Positions 17,162-25,713 of a stretch of DNA of 41,722 nt are shown here, one piece after another. A program made the translations under genes and the position numbers. The notes under the pieces were generated by a model that saw only the letters and a list, made by a program, of their open reading frames with translations, was not told the DNA's origin and made no database searches. The stretch is from Oscillospiraceae bacterium. GTDB lineage: Bacteria; Bacillota; Clostridia; Oscillospirales; Ruminococcaceae. The stretch covers positions 1-41,722 of the forward strand of contig JAEELE010000090.1 in NCBI GenBank assembly GCA_016288755.1. Direction: 5' to 3'. Numbering within the stretch: the stretch's first letter is position 1; each line of letters opens with the position of its first letter.

Positions 17162-17455
17162 GCGGGCGCGGAGCCCGCGCTGGCAATTCCCTCCGTGCGG
17201 GGCAGCCCCCGTCGGCGGCTCGGGACGGCGGGCGGCATCTGCACGTCGATGTGACCCTTGACGGCGCGACGGGAGAATATGCATATTTTCTGCGCACCGA
17301 TGCGGAGATCGCCGCCGCGCACACGGTCAGTCAATGCCTGCAGATTCCGGCTTGTCCGTGAACAAATTTGCATGGTAAAACGGCGAATTTTCCGTTCTGA
17401 GCGGGGCGGCGATTGTGCAGAACGCTGAAAACCGAGTGAAAAAATCGCAAAAGCC
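17162..17455. other. Gene-free stretch between merR-type and rimP promoters
   Basis: I see no supported gene here. Short open frames exist on both strands (for example plus 17056-17361), but none has a ribosome binding site, a recognisable domain or convincing composition. The part 17165-17345 is GC-rich and could be decayed coding sequence. The part 17380-17455 becomes A-rich ahead of the rimP promoter. Confidence 0.4.
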
Positions 17456-17484
17456 TTGCATTTTTGCGAAAAATGTGGTATTCT
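17456..17484 (+). promoter_or_regulatory. SigA-type promoter of the rimP-nusA-infB operon
   Basis: -35 TTGCAT (17456-17461), 17-base spacer, -10 TATTCT (17479-17484) preceded by TGG. It gives a leader of about 105 bases before rimP. Confidence 0.8.
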
Positions 17485-17510
17485 ATCTCATGTAAGAATG
17501 ATGGATAAGG

Positions 17511-17541
17511 AAAGACCGGAAACCCCTTCCGGTCTTTCTTT
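17511..17541 (+). terminator. Promoter-proximal terminator-like hairpin (possible attenuator)
   Basis: AAAGACCGGAA (17511-17521) pairs perfectly over 11 bases with TTCCGGTCTTT (17527-17537) around ACCCC, followed by CTTTATG. It lies only about 20 bases after the expected transcription start and 56 bases before rimP. Since no gene ends here, it cannot be an ordinary end-of-gene terminator; attenuation of the operon is the simplest reading. Confidence 0.7.
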
Positions 17542-17596
17542 ATGGGAGCGATTTTTCGCGCCGCCGTCAAATCCATTCCGCAGGGAGCATAACAAT

Positions 17597-18115
17597 ATGA
17601 AGCTGAAGAAATTCGGCGGGACCGAGAGCCGCATCTATGAGCTTGTGAAGCCCATTGCAGATGAACTCGGGCTGATCGTCTGGGATGTCCGCTTTGAGAA
17701 GGAGGGCGCGCTGTGGTATCTGCGCGTGCTGCTCGACCACCCGGAGCGTTCCGTCAATATCACCGACTGCGAAAATGTCACCCGCCCGCTCAGCAAGCTG
17801 CTCGACGAGCTCGACCCGATCCCGCAGAGCTATACGCTGGAGGTCGGCTCCGCAGGGCTTGAGCGGGAGCTGATCCGCGAAACGCACTTTGACGCCTGCG
17901 AGGGCTCGAAGGTGCGCGTGCGGCTGATCCGTCCGCTTGCGGACGGCAGAAAGGAGCTCACGGGCATCCTGCAGAGCTGCGGCCGCGAGCAGATCACCGT
18001 GGAGACCGACGGCGGCACCGCCGAGGTGCTGCCGCTCGCAGGCGTTGCCTTCTGCCGGCTTGCCGATCTCGATGAGGATGAGATCCGCAGGGCTGCGCAG
18101 AGCGATACACAGTAA
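17597..18115 (+). CDS. rimP: Ribosome maturation factor RimP
   Basis: This is a 172-aa RimP, needed for 30S subunit assembly. Family features are visible: an N-terminal domain with KPIADELGLIVWDVRFEKEG and LRVLLDHP, then NITDCENVTRPLSKLLDE, then YTLEVGSAGLERELIRETHF, and an SH3-like C-terminal domain. I chose the ATG at 17597 because AGGGAG precedes it and homologues start about here. The frame stays open upstream through the leader hairpin, but without a ribosome binding site. It is first in the operon, 48 bases before nusA. Confidence 0.94.
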   Translation: MKLKKFGGTESRIYELVKPIADELGLIVWDVRFEKEGALWYLRVLLDHPERSVNITDCENVTRPLSKLLDELDPIPQSYTLEVGSAGLERELIRETHFDACEGSKVRVRLIRPLADGRKELTGILQSCGREQITVETDGGTAEVLPLAGVAFCRLADLDEDEIRRAAQSDTQ

Positions 18116-18163
18116 CCGTTTATTCGCTGCGCGACCCGCAGCATTTTGAGAGGAGAACATGTC

Positions 18164-19384
18164 ATGAACGATGGCTTCTTTGAGGCACTGTCCGCGCTGG
18201 GCAGCGAGAACAGTGTCGAGCAGGCGATTCTGGTGGAGCACATCTCCGCCGCCATGCTCAAGGCAGCACAGAAGGCTTATCCGTATGCGGAGGACGACGA
18301 CATCCGCGTCGAGATCGATCCGGCAGCGCGGCGCTTCGATATCTACATGAAGAAGAGCGTCGTCGAGGGGCAGCCCAAGACCGACTACGAGGTCAGCTTT
18401 GAGGAAGCAAGGCTCTTTGACCCCGACTGCGAGCTCGGCGATCTGGTCGAGGTGCTGATCGACCCGGTGCGCTTCGGCAGAAGCATCGCACAGTTCGCCA
18501 AGCAGAGCATCCGCGGCGACCTGCGTGCGATCAACCGCCGCCAGCTCCTCGACAAATTCGAGGACAAGGAGCACCAGATCATCACCGTCAAGGTCACACA
18601 GATCGACCCGAACCGCGGCACCGTCACGGTCGAATACGACCGCACCGAGCTCTATCTCTCCCGCAATGAGCAGATGTACACCGAGGTGTACCAGGAGGAC
18701 GGCAAGCCCGTCAAGGTCTATGAGACCTTCACCGAGGGGCAGCTGATCAAGGTCTATGTCACCACGATCGCAAACCGCGACCGCAAGCCGGTCGTGCGCA
18801 TCTCCAGAGTCGACCGCGGCTTCGTCGAGCGCCTGCTCGAGGCGGCTGTCCCCGAGATCGCGGACGGCACGGTCGTCATCCGCGGCAGCTCCCGCGAGGT
18901 CGGCTACCGCTCGAAGATCGCCGTCGAATCGACCGACCCGAATGTCAAGGCGCTCGGCGCCTGCATCGGCAACAACATCTACCGCGTCAACAATGTCATC
19001 AAGGAGCTCAACGGCGAGAAGATCGACGTGATCCTCTATTCCGACGACCCCGTGCAGTACATCATCAATGCACTGGCGCCGGCAACCGTGCTCTCCGTCA
19101 CGATCGAGCCGCCGCTCGGGGAGAAGGATTCCCCGAAGGCAAATGTCATCGTGCCCGACGACATGCTGTCGCTGGCAATCGGCAGACGCGGCGAGAACGC
19201 CAAGCTCGCGGCAAAGCTGACCGGCTATAAGATCGACATCAAGCCCGAGCACCCGAAGGAGGAGCTGCCCGACGAGGACGAGCTGCCCGATTCCTCCGGG
19301 GAGGAGCTGACCGAAGAGCTGCCCGGTTTCCCGGGGGAGGATGCTGCGGACAGCGCCCCGGCGGACACGCCCGCTGACGAATAA
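18164..19384 (+). CDS. nusA: Transcription termination/antitermination factor NusA
   Basis: This is a 406-aa NusA, which binds RNA polymerase and controls pausing and termination. The N-terminal domain (about 1-130) is followed by S1 (about 135-200), KH1 and KH2 (about 205-345). FVERLLEAAVPEIADGTVVI, EVGYRSKIAVESTDPNVKAL, GACIGNNIYR and DDMLSLAIGRRGENAKLAAK are classical NusA stretches. The tail (about 360-406) is acidic low-complexity sequence (DEDELPDSSGEELTEELP). GAGGAG precedes the ATG at 18164. NusA autoregulation through leader hairpins is known in other bacteria, which fits the hairpin at 17511. Confidence 0.96.
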   Translation: MNDGFFEALSALGSENSVEQAILVEHISAAMLKAAQKAYPYAEDDDIRVEIDPAARRFDIYMKKSVVEGQPKTDYEVSFEEARLFDPDCELGDLVEVLIDPVRFGRSIAQFAKQSIRGDLRAINRRQLLDKFEDKEHQIITVKVTQIDPNRGTVTVEYDRTELYLSRNEQMYTEVYQEDGKPVKVYETFTEGQLIKVYVTTIANRDRKPVVRISRVDRGFVERLLEAAVPEIADGTVVIRGSSREVGYRSKIAVESTDPNVKALGACIGNNIYRVNNVIKELNGEKIDVILYSDDPVQYIINALAPATVLSVTIEPPLGEKDSPKANVIVPDDMLSLAIGRRGENAKLAAKLTGYKIDIKPEHPKEELPDEDELPDSSGEELTEELPGFPGEDAADSAPADTPADE

Positions 19385-19411
19385 GCCGGACGCTCTGGGG
19401 AGGTGCTCTGC

Positions 19412-19696
19412 ATGACACCGAAGAAAATCCCGATGCGGATGTGCACCGGCTGCGGCGAAATGAAGCCCAAGCGCGAGCTGATCCGCGTGGTCAAGGCGCC
19501 CGACGGCAGCATTTCGCTCGATGCGACCGGCAAGAAATCCGGGCGCGGCGCCTATGTCTGCCCGCAGTCGGAATGCCTCAGAAAGGCACGCAAGGCAAGG
19601 CGGCTCGAAAAGTCGTTCGCCTGCAGGATCTCCGACGAGGTCTACGACGCGCTCGAGGCTGCGATGGCGCAGACGGAGGGTTCTGCCGATGCCTGA
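19412..19696 (+). CDS. ylxR: YlxR-family RNA-binding protein (RnpM-like)
   Basis: This is a 94-aa protein with RMCTGCGEMKPKRELIRVV near the start, then SLDATGKKSGRGAYVCPQ, the two hallmarks of YlxR (DUF448). Members lie between nusA and infB in most Firmicutes and, in B. subtilis, bind RNase P RNA. GGGGAGG (19397-19403) precedes the ATG at 19412. A GTG at 19403 is in frame but overlaps that site. Its stop overlaps the next start by eight bases. Confidence 0.93.
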   Translation: MTPKKIPMRMCTGCGEMKPKRELIRVVKAPDGSISLDATGKKSGRGAYVCPQSECLRKARKARRLEKSFACRISDEVYDALEAAMAQTEGSADA

Positions 19697-20015
19697 CGCC
19701 GCACAGAGCCGCGTGCTCTCCCTGATGACCGTCTGCCGGAGAGCCGGCAAGCTGCTGCTGGGCTTTGATGCCGTCTGCGAGGGCACAGCCGCCGGCAGCG
19801 TGAACTGCATTTTGCTCGCGCAGGACTGCGCACCCAGAACGGAAAAGGAGATCCGGTATCACTGCCCGGAGACCCCTGTGCGCAGACTCGCAGAGAATAT
19901 GGATGTGCTGCAAATGTATTTCCGCAAGCGCACGGCAGTGTTCGGCGTCTGCGGCGAGGGCTTTGCAAAAAAGCTCCTCACGCTGCTCCCCGAGCAGGAC
20001 AGCACAGCCGAATGA
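19689..20015 (+). CDS. L7Ae-family ribosomal-like protein (YlxQ-like)
   Basis: This is a 108-aa L7Ae/L30e-fold RNA-binding protein of the YlxQ type, the usual fourth gene of the nusA-infB operon. VLSLMTVCRRAGKLLLGFDA is the typical N-terminal helix/strand, followed by CILLAQDCAPRTEKEI and AVFGVCGEGFAKKL. The start (19689) lies inside the end of ylxR, so translation is probably coupled. In archaea and eukaryotes the fold binds kink-turns; the bacterial target is uncertain. Confidence 0.9.
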   Translation: MPDAAQSRVLSLMTVCRRAGKLLLGFDAVCEGTAAGSVNCILLAQDCAPRTEKEIRYHCPETPVRRLAENMDVLQMYFRKRTAVFGVCGEGFAKKLLTLLPEQDSTAE

Positions 20016-20105
20016 ATCATGATTGGAACAGCCCGCCGGTGCATCCCGAGGGGCTGCAACGGAACCGGGCGCTGCCCGCATGTAACCAAAGGGGGTATAT
20101 TGCCT

Positions 20106-23042
20106 ATGCCAACAATGAAGGTCAAGCTGAGTGATTTTGCCGGTGATCTGGGTCTGCCGGCGCAGGAGCTGATCGACTGCCTCAAAAAGCTCGATGACAA
20201 GGTTCGGAAAACGAGCACACCGCTGACGGACGTCGAGATGAACTTCCTGCTGGAGTTCTATACACAGGCGCATCAGGTCGCGAATTTTGATGCATACTAT
20301 GCGGACCGCTCCTCGGAGGAGCCGCAGCAGGAGGTCAAAAAGCCGACCCGCACGCCCCATGCCACCAAAAAGCCCGAGAAGATCGAAAAGCCTGAGAAAG
20401 CCGAAAAGCCCGCAAAGGCAAAGCAGAAGCCGAAGGCTGCCGAAAAGCCCGCGCCCGCACCGGAAAAGCCTGCCGTGAAGCCCGCGGAAAAGCCCGCGCC
20501 CGCACCGGAAAAGCCGGTCGAGAAGCCTGCCGAGAAGCCCGCGTCCGCACCGGAAAAGCCGGTCGAGAAGCCTGCGGAAAAGCCTGCGGAAAAGCCCGCA
20601 GAGAAGCCCGCAGAGAAGCCCGCAGAGAAGCCCGCCGAGACCGCGCCGGCAGTTCCCGAGCGCCATGTGCTGACGCCCGAGGAGACCGAAAAGCGCGCAA
20701 GAGAGCGCATGGCGCAGTATGAAAAGCAGCAGGCGGAAAAGGCTGCCAAGAGGGCGAAGCAGCAGCGCGACGCAAAGCCCGCCGAGCCCGCAAAGCAGCA
20801 GAAGCCTGCACAGCAGCAGAAGTCTGCACAGCAGCAGAAGCCGGCACAGCCCGTCCGGCAGCCGCAGAAGCCTGCCGAGCCGGCGAAGGCACAGCAGCAG
20901 CAGTCTGCACCGGCACAGCCGAAAAAGCAGCCTGCACAGCCGCCGCAGCCGCGTCAGCCCAAGGCGCCCAAGAAGCCCGCAAAGGCACAGGAGCGCGGCG
21001 AGAGAGCCGTCATCCAGATGGAGTTTGCAGAATCCACCGATGTGCAGCCGAGCCAGCAGCGCCACACCGTCGATACCCGCGGCACCTATGTCGATCTCGA
21101 CCGCTACAACGAGCGCTATGAGCAGATCGCACCGCAGGGCAGAGGCGGCAAGCACGATATGGGCGCCGCCAAGAAGCAGAAGATCACCCAGCAGTCCAAG
21201 CAGAGAAAGCAGCAGGCGAAGTCCAATAAGGGCAAGGAGACCGAAGCCGAGAAGCTGCGCCGTCTCGCGCTGGAGCGCGCCAGAAAGCAGCAGCTCAAGG
21301 TCATGATCCCCGATACGATCGTGGTCAGCGAGCTCGCCACGCGCCTGAAGGTGCAGGTCAATGACGTCATCAAAAAGCTGATGATGCTCGGCGTCATGGC
21401 ATCCATCAATCAGGAGATCGACTTCGACACCGCGTCGCTCGTCGCAGAGGAGCTCGGCGCAAAGGTCGAGCACGAGGTCATCGTCACGATCGAGGAGCGC
21501 CTGATCACCGACGAGGCAGACCCCGAGGATGCACTCGAGGAGCGCTGCCCGGTCGTCGTCGTCATGGGTCACGTCGACCACGGCAAGACCTCCATTCTCG
21601 ACCGCATCCGCCACGCACATGTCACCGACACCGAGGCGGGCGGCATCACGCAGCACATCGGCGCGTATCAGGTCACCCATGAGGGCAAGACCATCACCTT
21701 CCTCGACACCCCGGGTCACGAGGCTTTCACCTCGATGCGTGCCCGCGGTGCGAATATCACCGATATCGCAATTCTCGTTGTCGCTGCCGATGACGGCATC
21801 ATGCCGCAGACGGTCGAGTCGATCAACCACGCAAAGGCAGCAGGCGTCTCCATCATCGTTGCGATCAACAAGATGGATAAGGAGGGCGCAAACCCCGAGC
21901 GCGTCAAGCAGCAGCTCACCGAATATGAGCTCGTCTGCGAGGAGTGGGGCGGTGACACGATCTGCGTGCCCGTCTCCGCAAAGACCGGCGAGGGCATCGA
22001 GGATCTGCTCGAGAACATTCTGCTCGTCGCTGAGGTGCGCGAGCTGAAGGCGAACCCGCACCGTCTGGCAAAGGGCACCGTCATCGAGGCACGTCTTGAC
22101 AAGGGCAGAGGTCCGATCGCGACGATCCTTGTGCAGAACGGCACGCTCCACACCGGCGATGTCATCATCGCGGGCACGGCGGTCGGCAGAGTGCGCGTCA
22201 TGACGAATTACAAGGGCAAGGTCGTCAAGGAGGCAGGACCCTCCGTGCCGGTCGAGATCACCGGTCTGGCAGAGGTGCCGAGTGCCGGCGATATCTTCAA
22301 CGCCGTCGAGGATGAGCGCCTTGCAAAGGAGCTCGTCGAGCAGAGAAAGCACGAGGCGAAGGAGGAGCAGTTCAAGGCTTACCGCAAGGTCACGCTCGAC
22401 AACCTCTTCTCGCAGATCGCCGAGGGCGAAATGAAGGAACTCGCGATCATCGTCAAGGCAGATGTGCAGGGCTCGGTCGAGGCGGTCACGCAGTCGCTCG
22501 AGAAGCTCACGAACGACGAGGTCCGCGTCAGAGTCATTCACGGTGCCGTCGGTGCCGTTTCCGAGAGCGACGTCATGCTCGCCTCCGCGTCGAATGCGAT
22601 CATCGTCGGCTTCAATGTCCGCCCGATGCCCGGTGCTGCCGATGCCGCCGCAAGAGACGGCGTCGATATCCGCCTCTACCGCATCATCTACGACGCGATC
22701 GAGGAGATCACCACGGCAATGAAGGGCATGCTCGCGCCGAAATTCCGCGAGGTGCAGATGGCGCGCATCGAGGTGCGTCAGGTCTATCATATCTCCAGCG
22801 TCGGCGCGGTCGCCGGCTGCTATGTGCTCGACGGCAAGGTGTCGCGGCAGTGCAGGATCCGCGTTGTGCGTGACGGCATCGTCGTTGCGGAGGACCAGAT
22901 CGACTCGCTGCGCCGCTTCAAGGACGACGTCAAGGAGGTCGCCTCCGGCTATGAGTGCGGCATCTCGCTTGAGCGCTTTGCCGATATCAAGGAGGGCGAT
23001 ATCCTCGAGGCATTCATCATCGAGGAATACCGCGAGGAGTGA
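20106..23042 (+). CDS. infB: Translation initiation factor IF-2
   Basis: This is a 978-aa IF-2, the GTPase that brings initiator tRNA to the 30S subunit. The short N-terminal IF2-N domain ([20 protein letters not shown]) is followed by a long Lys/Pro/Ala/Glu/Gln-rich linker (about 80-330), then a second IF2-N domain (about 395-450). The G domain has G1 GHVDHGKTS (from residue 488), [27 protein letters not shown] and SAKTGEG. Domains II, III ([12 protein letters not shown]) and IV complete it. I chose the ATG at 20106 because AAAGGGGG lies before it; the 90-base gap after the L7Ae gene has no other feature. The linker repeats are annotated separately. Confidence 0.97.
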   Translation: MPTMKVKLSDFAGDLGLPAQELIDCLKKLDDKVRKTSTPLTDVEMNFLLEFYTQAHQVANFDAYYADRSSEEPQQEVKKPTRTPHATKKPEKIEKPEKAEKPAKAKQKPKAAEKPAPAPEKPAVKPAEKPAPAPEKPVEKPAEKPASAPEKPVEKPAEKPAEKPAEKPAEKPAEKPAETAPAVPERHVLTPEETEKRARERMAQYEKQQAEKAAKRAKQQRDAKPAEPAKQQKPAQQQKSAQQQKPAQPVRQPQKPAEPAKAQQQQSAPAQPKKQPAQPPQPRQPKAPKKPAKAQERGERAVIQMEFAESTDVQPSQQRHTVDTRGTYVDLDRYNERYEQIAPQGRGGKHDMGAAKKQKITQQSKQRKQQAKSNKGKETEAEKLRRLALERARKQQLKVMIPDTIVVSELATRLKVQVNDVIKKLMMLGVMASINQEIDFDTASLVAEELGAKVEHEVIVTIEERLITDEADPEDALEERCPVVVVMGHVDHGKTSILDRIRHAHVTDTEAGGITQHIGAYQVTHEGKTITFLDTPGHEAFTSMRARGANITDIAILVVAADDGIMPQTVESINHAKAAGVSIIVAINKMDKEGANPERVKQQLTEYELVCEEWGGDTICVPVSAKTGEGIEDLLENILLVAEVRELKANPHRLAKGTVIEARLDKGRGPIATILVQNGTLHTGDVIIAGTAVGRVRVMTNYKGKVVKEAGPSVPVEITGLAEVPSAGDIFNAVEDERLAKELVEQRKHEAKEEQFKAYRKVTLDNLFSQIAEGEMKELAIIVKADVQGSVEAVTQSLEKLTNDEVRVRVIHGAVGAVSESDVMLASASNAIIVGFNVRPMPGAADAAARDGVDIRLYRIIYDAIEEITTAMKGMLAPKFREVQMARIEVRQVYHISSVGAVAGCYVLDGKVSRQCRIRVVRDGIVVAEDQIDSLRRFKDDVKEVASGYECGISLERFADIKEGDILEAFIIEEYREE
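20440..20638 (+). repeat. Low-complexity repeats coding the IF-2 linker
   Basis: Within infB there are degenerate units coding [14 protein letters not shown]. The last part (about 20571-20636) is a near-perfect tandem array of 12-base units (GAGAAGCCCGCA type). Such arrays can change length by slippage without shifting the frame. Confidence 0.8.
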
Positions 23043-23052
23043 TATCAAACAA

Positions 23053-23084
23053 TGCGCCGCGCTCTGTCAAAGCGGTGCGGCGCA
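23053..23084 (+). other. Stem-loop between infB and the 82-aa gene
   Basis: TGCGCCGC (23053-23060) pairs with GCGGCGCA (23077-23084), starting 11 bases after the infB stop. There is no T-tract, so it is more likely an mRNA processing or stability element than a terminator. Confidence 0.5.
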
Positions 23085-23111
23085 ATGAATCTGAAAAAGG
23101 AGGCTGTCATC

Positions 23112-23360
23112 ATGGATCTGCAGAGAATGAGCAATGCGGATATGATCCAATACTGCAACGAGGCGCTTGCGTGGGAGGATTTCGGTCCGATCGACATCAT
23201 GTTCTTCGACACCGTCAAGCGGATTCTGCTGGGGGAGATCAGCGTCACCGAGGAGGAAACAGACGGCATCTTCGATGAGGAAGGCTTCTTCAACGAAACG
23301 GAAACCACAGGCGATTATTACAATCCCGACCCCGACGGCTCCGGCACGATCACGTTCTGA
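23112..23360 (+). CDS. Small acidic protein of unknown function, 82 aa
   Basis: I do not recognise this protein. It is acidic and soluble: an N-terminal part with DMIQYCNEALAWEDFGPIDI and FFDTVKRILLGEISVTEE, then a disordered tail rich in Asp, Glu, Thr and Gly ending in DGSGTITF. A perfect AAGGAGG stands before the ATG at 23112, so it is very probably translated. It lies between infB and rbfA, where most Firmicutes have nothing, and keeps the operon direction. A role in translation or ribosome assembly would be a guess by position only. Confidence 0.75.
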   Translation: MDLQRMSNADMIQYCNEALAWEDFGPIDIMFFDTVKRILLGEISVTEEETDGIFDEEGFFNETETTGDYYNPDPDGSGTITF

Positions 23361-23391
23361 TCCGTGCTCCCGGAAAAAGGAGGGCAACCAA

Positions 23392-23796
23392 ATGGCCAGC
23401 TTTAAGATCGTGCGCGTGCAGGAGGATATCCTGCGCGAGCTGACTGCAATTCTCCGCGAGGAGCTCAAGGACCCGCGCCTTTCCTCCGCACTGACGGTCG
23501 TCCGTGCGGAGCTCTCGGGCGATATGGGGCACTGCAAGGTCTATATCTCCAGCCTCAAGGGCATGGAGGACGCAAAGACCGCCTGCGGTGTGCTGAAAAC
23601 TGCGGGGGGCTTCATCCGCAGCGAGCTGTTCAGCCGGCTCAAGCTCCGCAAGTCTCCGCAGCTCCACTTCATCCCCGACGATTCGATCGAATACGCAGCC
23701 GATATCAGCGGCAAGCTCCACGCGCTGGGGCTCTCCGGCGGAGTCGGCGCAGAGGCGGCGGAGCCGGGCGAGCCGGAGGACGCAGAAGAAGAATAA
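23392..23796 (+). CDS. rbfA: 30S ribosome-binding factor RbfA
   Basis: This is a 134-aa RbfA, a KH-like cold-adaptation and 30S maturation factor. Family stretches are ELTAILREELKDPRLSSALT, then DMGHCKVYISSLKG and SRLKLRKSPQLHFIPDDSIE. The C-terminal extension is acidic (GEPEDAEEE). AAGGAGGG precedes the ATG at 23392. Confidence 0.94.
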   Translation: MASFKIVRVQEDILRELTAILREELKDPRLSSALTVVRAELSGDMGHCKVYISSLKGMEDAKTACGVLKTAGGFIRSELFSRLKLRKSPQLHFIPDDSIEYAADISGKLHALGLSGGVGAEAAEPGEPEDAEEE

Positions 23797-23817
23797 ACCG
23801 AACACAGGAGGCGGAAC

Positions 23818-24807
23818 ATGACAGAGAGCTGTAAGATCATCGGGTGCGGTGAGGCGTTTTCGCTGCTGCATCAGCTCCGCGATGTGAATATTCTGATCCA
23901 CCGCTCCCCCGACGGCGACTGCATCGGCGGCGGCTATGCACTGTATCACATCCTGCGGCAGCTCGGGATCCGATCGCGCGTGACCTGCGCCGACCCGATC
24001 CCGCCGCAGTTTCACGATATCACAGACGGCGTGACCTTCGAGGACTTCACGCCTGCCTGTCATGTCTCGGTCGATGTCGCGGACAGAAAGCTCTTCGGCG
24101 ATCTGCCCGATCCGGACAGAAATGCCAATATTCTGCTCTGCATCGACCACCACATCTCCAATACCAGATATGCAAGAAATCTCCACTGGGACCCGGAGGC
24201 TTCTGCGGCGTGCGAGGTGCTGTTCCGGTTCATCCGGGCGCAGAAGCTCACACTGACGCGGGAGCTCGCGGTCTGCCTGTATATCGGCATGGCGACCGAC
24301 ACCGGCTGCTTCCAGTATTCCAACGCGGGTGCGGGCTGCTTCGAGGCTGTCGCGGAGATCAAGCGCGCCTTCCCCGATCTGCCCTACGCGCGCATCAACC
24401 GCGAGATGTTCGTGCTGAAGACGCCCGGGCGCATCGCGCTCGACGCGAACCTCATGCAGAATATCCGCTTTGCCGCCGACGGCAGGGTCGCGCTGATCTT
24501 CGCCTCGGCTGAGCTGCTCAGCCGCCTGCAGGTCACCGACGACGACACCGACGGCATCGCCAATCTGCCGATGCAGGTGCGCGGCGTCGAGATCGGCATT
24601 ACCGTCAAGCAGAAGGAGGACGGCAGCTACCGCATCTCGCTGCGTGCGGGCGATCACGTCGACGTCTCCGCAATGGCAAAGCGCTACGACGGCGGCGGAC
24701 ATGTCAAGGCAGCCGGGCTGACGATTCACAGCGGCATGCCCGAAGCGGTCTGCGCGGAGCTGCTGGAGACTGCAAAGGAATTTCTGACAGCAGGGCAGGC
24801 ACAATGA
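23818..24807 (+). CDS. nrnA: DHH-family phosphoesterase, NrnA-like oligoribonuclease/pAp phosphatase
   Basis: This is a 329-aa DHH/DHHA1 protein that in relatives degrades short RNAs and dephosphorylates pAp. HRSPDGDCIGGGYALYHILR is motif I, CIDHHISN is the DHH motif, and YDGGGHVKAAG is the GGGH substrate motif of the DHHA1 domain. AGGAGG precedes the ATG, and the stop overlaps the truB start. It sits between rbfA and truB, as in many Firmicutes. Confidence 0.92.
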   Translation: MTESCKIIGCGEAFSLLHQLRDVNILIHRSPDGDCIGGGYALYHILRQLGIRSRVTCADPIPPQFHDITDGVTFEDFTPACHVSVDVADRKLFGDLPDPDRNANILLCIDHHISNTRYARNLHWDPEASAACEVLFRFIRAQKLTLTRELAVCLYIGMATDTGCFQYSNAGAGCFEAVAEIKRAFPDLPYARINREMFVLKTPGRIALDANLMQNIRFAADGRVALIFASAELLSRLQVTDDDTDGIANLPMQVRGVEIGITVKQKEDGSYRISLRAGDHVDVSAMAKRYDGGGHVKAAGLTIHSGMPEAVCAELLETAKEFLTAGQAQ

Positions 24808-25703
24808 CAGACAGCGGCATTCTCGTGATGAACAAGCCGCAGGGCTTTACCTCCTTCGATGTGATCGGCAAGCTCCGCGGCATCCTGAAAATGAAGCGGC
24901 TCGGGCACACCGGCACGCTCGACCCGATGGCGACCGGCGTCCTGCCGGTGCTGGTCGGCAAAGCGACCCGAGCATGCGATATCCTGCCGGACGAGACAAA
25001 ATGCTACCGCGCGGGGTTTCAGCTCGGCACGGTGACCGATACACAGGACAACACAGGACGCATTCTTGAGACCCATCCGGTCTCGGTGACGGCTGAGCAG
25101 GTCAGGGACGTCATTGCCGGGATGACCGGCGATCTCATGCAGGTGCCGCCGATGTATTCGGCAGTGCAGGTGAACGGCAGGCGGCTCTATGAGCTCGCGC
25201 GCGCCGGCAAGGAGGTCGAGCGCCCGGCGAGGCGCGTGCATGTCGGCAGCTTCACGCTGACGGCATTTGACGAAGCGACCGGCGCGGGCGAGGCGGAGAT
25301 CCGCTGCGGCAAGGGCACCTATGTACGCACGCTGCTGCACGACATGGGACAGACGCTCGGCTGCGGCTGCATGATGACCGCGCTGACCAGAACCGAGGCT
25401 TGCGGCTTTCTGCTCGCACAGGCTTACACCTTTGAACAGGTGCAGCAGGCGGCGGATGCCGGTGAGACCGAACAGCTGCTGATCCCGACGGACGCGCTCT
25501 TTCAGACGCTGCCCGCCCTGCAGCTTGACCGAATCCAGACCGGGCATTATATCAACGGGGTGCGGCTCCCGCTCAGACAGCTCCCGCAGACCGCAGAACG
25601 CGCAGATTCGGTTTTCCGCGTCTACGCGGCGGACGGGTGCTTTCTCGGCATTGCGCGCGCCGACCGGCAGGATCAATGCCTGCGGATCATGAAAAATTTA
25701 TGA
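24804..25703 (+). CDS. truB: tRNA pseudouridine(55) synthase TruB
   Basis: This is a 299-aa TruB, which makes pseudouridine 55 in the T-loop of tRNAs. GILVMNKPQGFTSFDVI is the usual start, HTGTLDPMATGVLPVLVG holds the catalytic Asp (D40), and RCGKGTYVRTLLHDMG is a core motif. The C-terminal PUA-like part is short. The start overlaps the nrnA stop by four bases, so translation is coupled. Confidence 0.95.
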   Translation: MTDSGILVMNKPQGFTSFDVIGKLRGILKMKRLGHTGTLDPMATGVLPVLVGKATRACDILPDETKCYRAGFQLGTVTDTQDNTGRILETHPVSVTAEQVRDVIAGMTGDLMQVPPMYSAVQVNGRRLYELARAGKEVERPARRVHVGSFTLTAFDEATGAGEAEIRCGKGTYVRTLLHDMGQTLGCGCMMTALTRTEACGFLLAQAYTFEQVQQAADAGETEQLLIPTDALFQTLPALQLDRIQTGHYINGVRLPLRQLPQTAERADSVFRVYAADGCFLGIARADRQDQCLRIMKNL

Positions 25704-25713
25704 GGTGATCGGA

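Noticed and set aside
17056-17361. A 101-codon plus-strand frame before rimP
   Set aside because: It overlaps the MerR-type promoter region, has no ribosome binding site, and its translation resembles no known protein.
17456-17596. An N-terminal extension of rimP through the leader
   Set aside because: The frame is open, but it covers the promoter and hairpin, and no ribosome binding site precedes any early ATG.
19578-23048. A 1156-codon open frame on the minus strand opposite infB
   Set aside because: Same cause as above: the mirror of a long GC-rich, low-complexity gene. The Leu/Arg-rich repeats are only the complement of the IF-2 linker.
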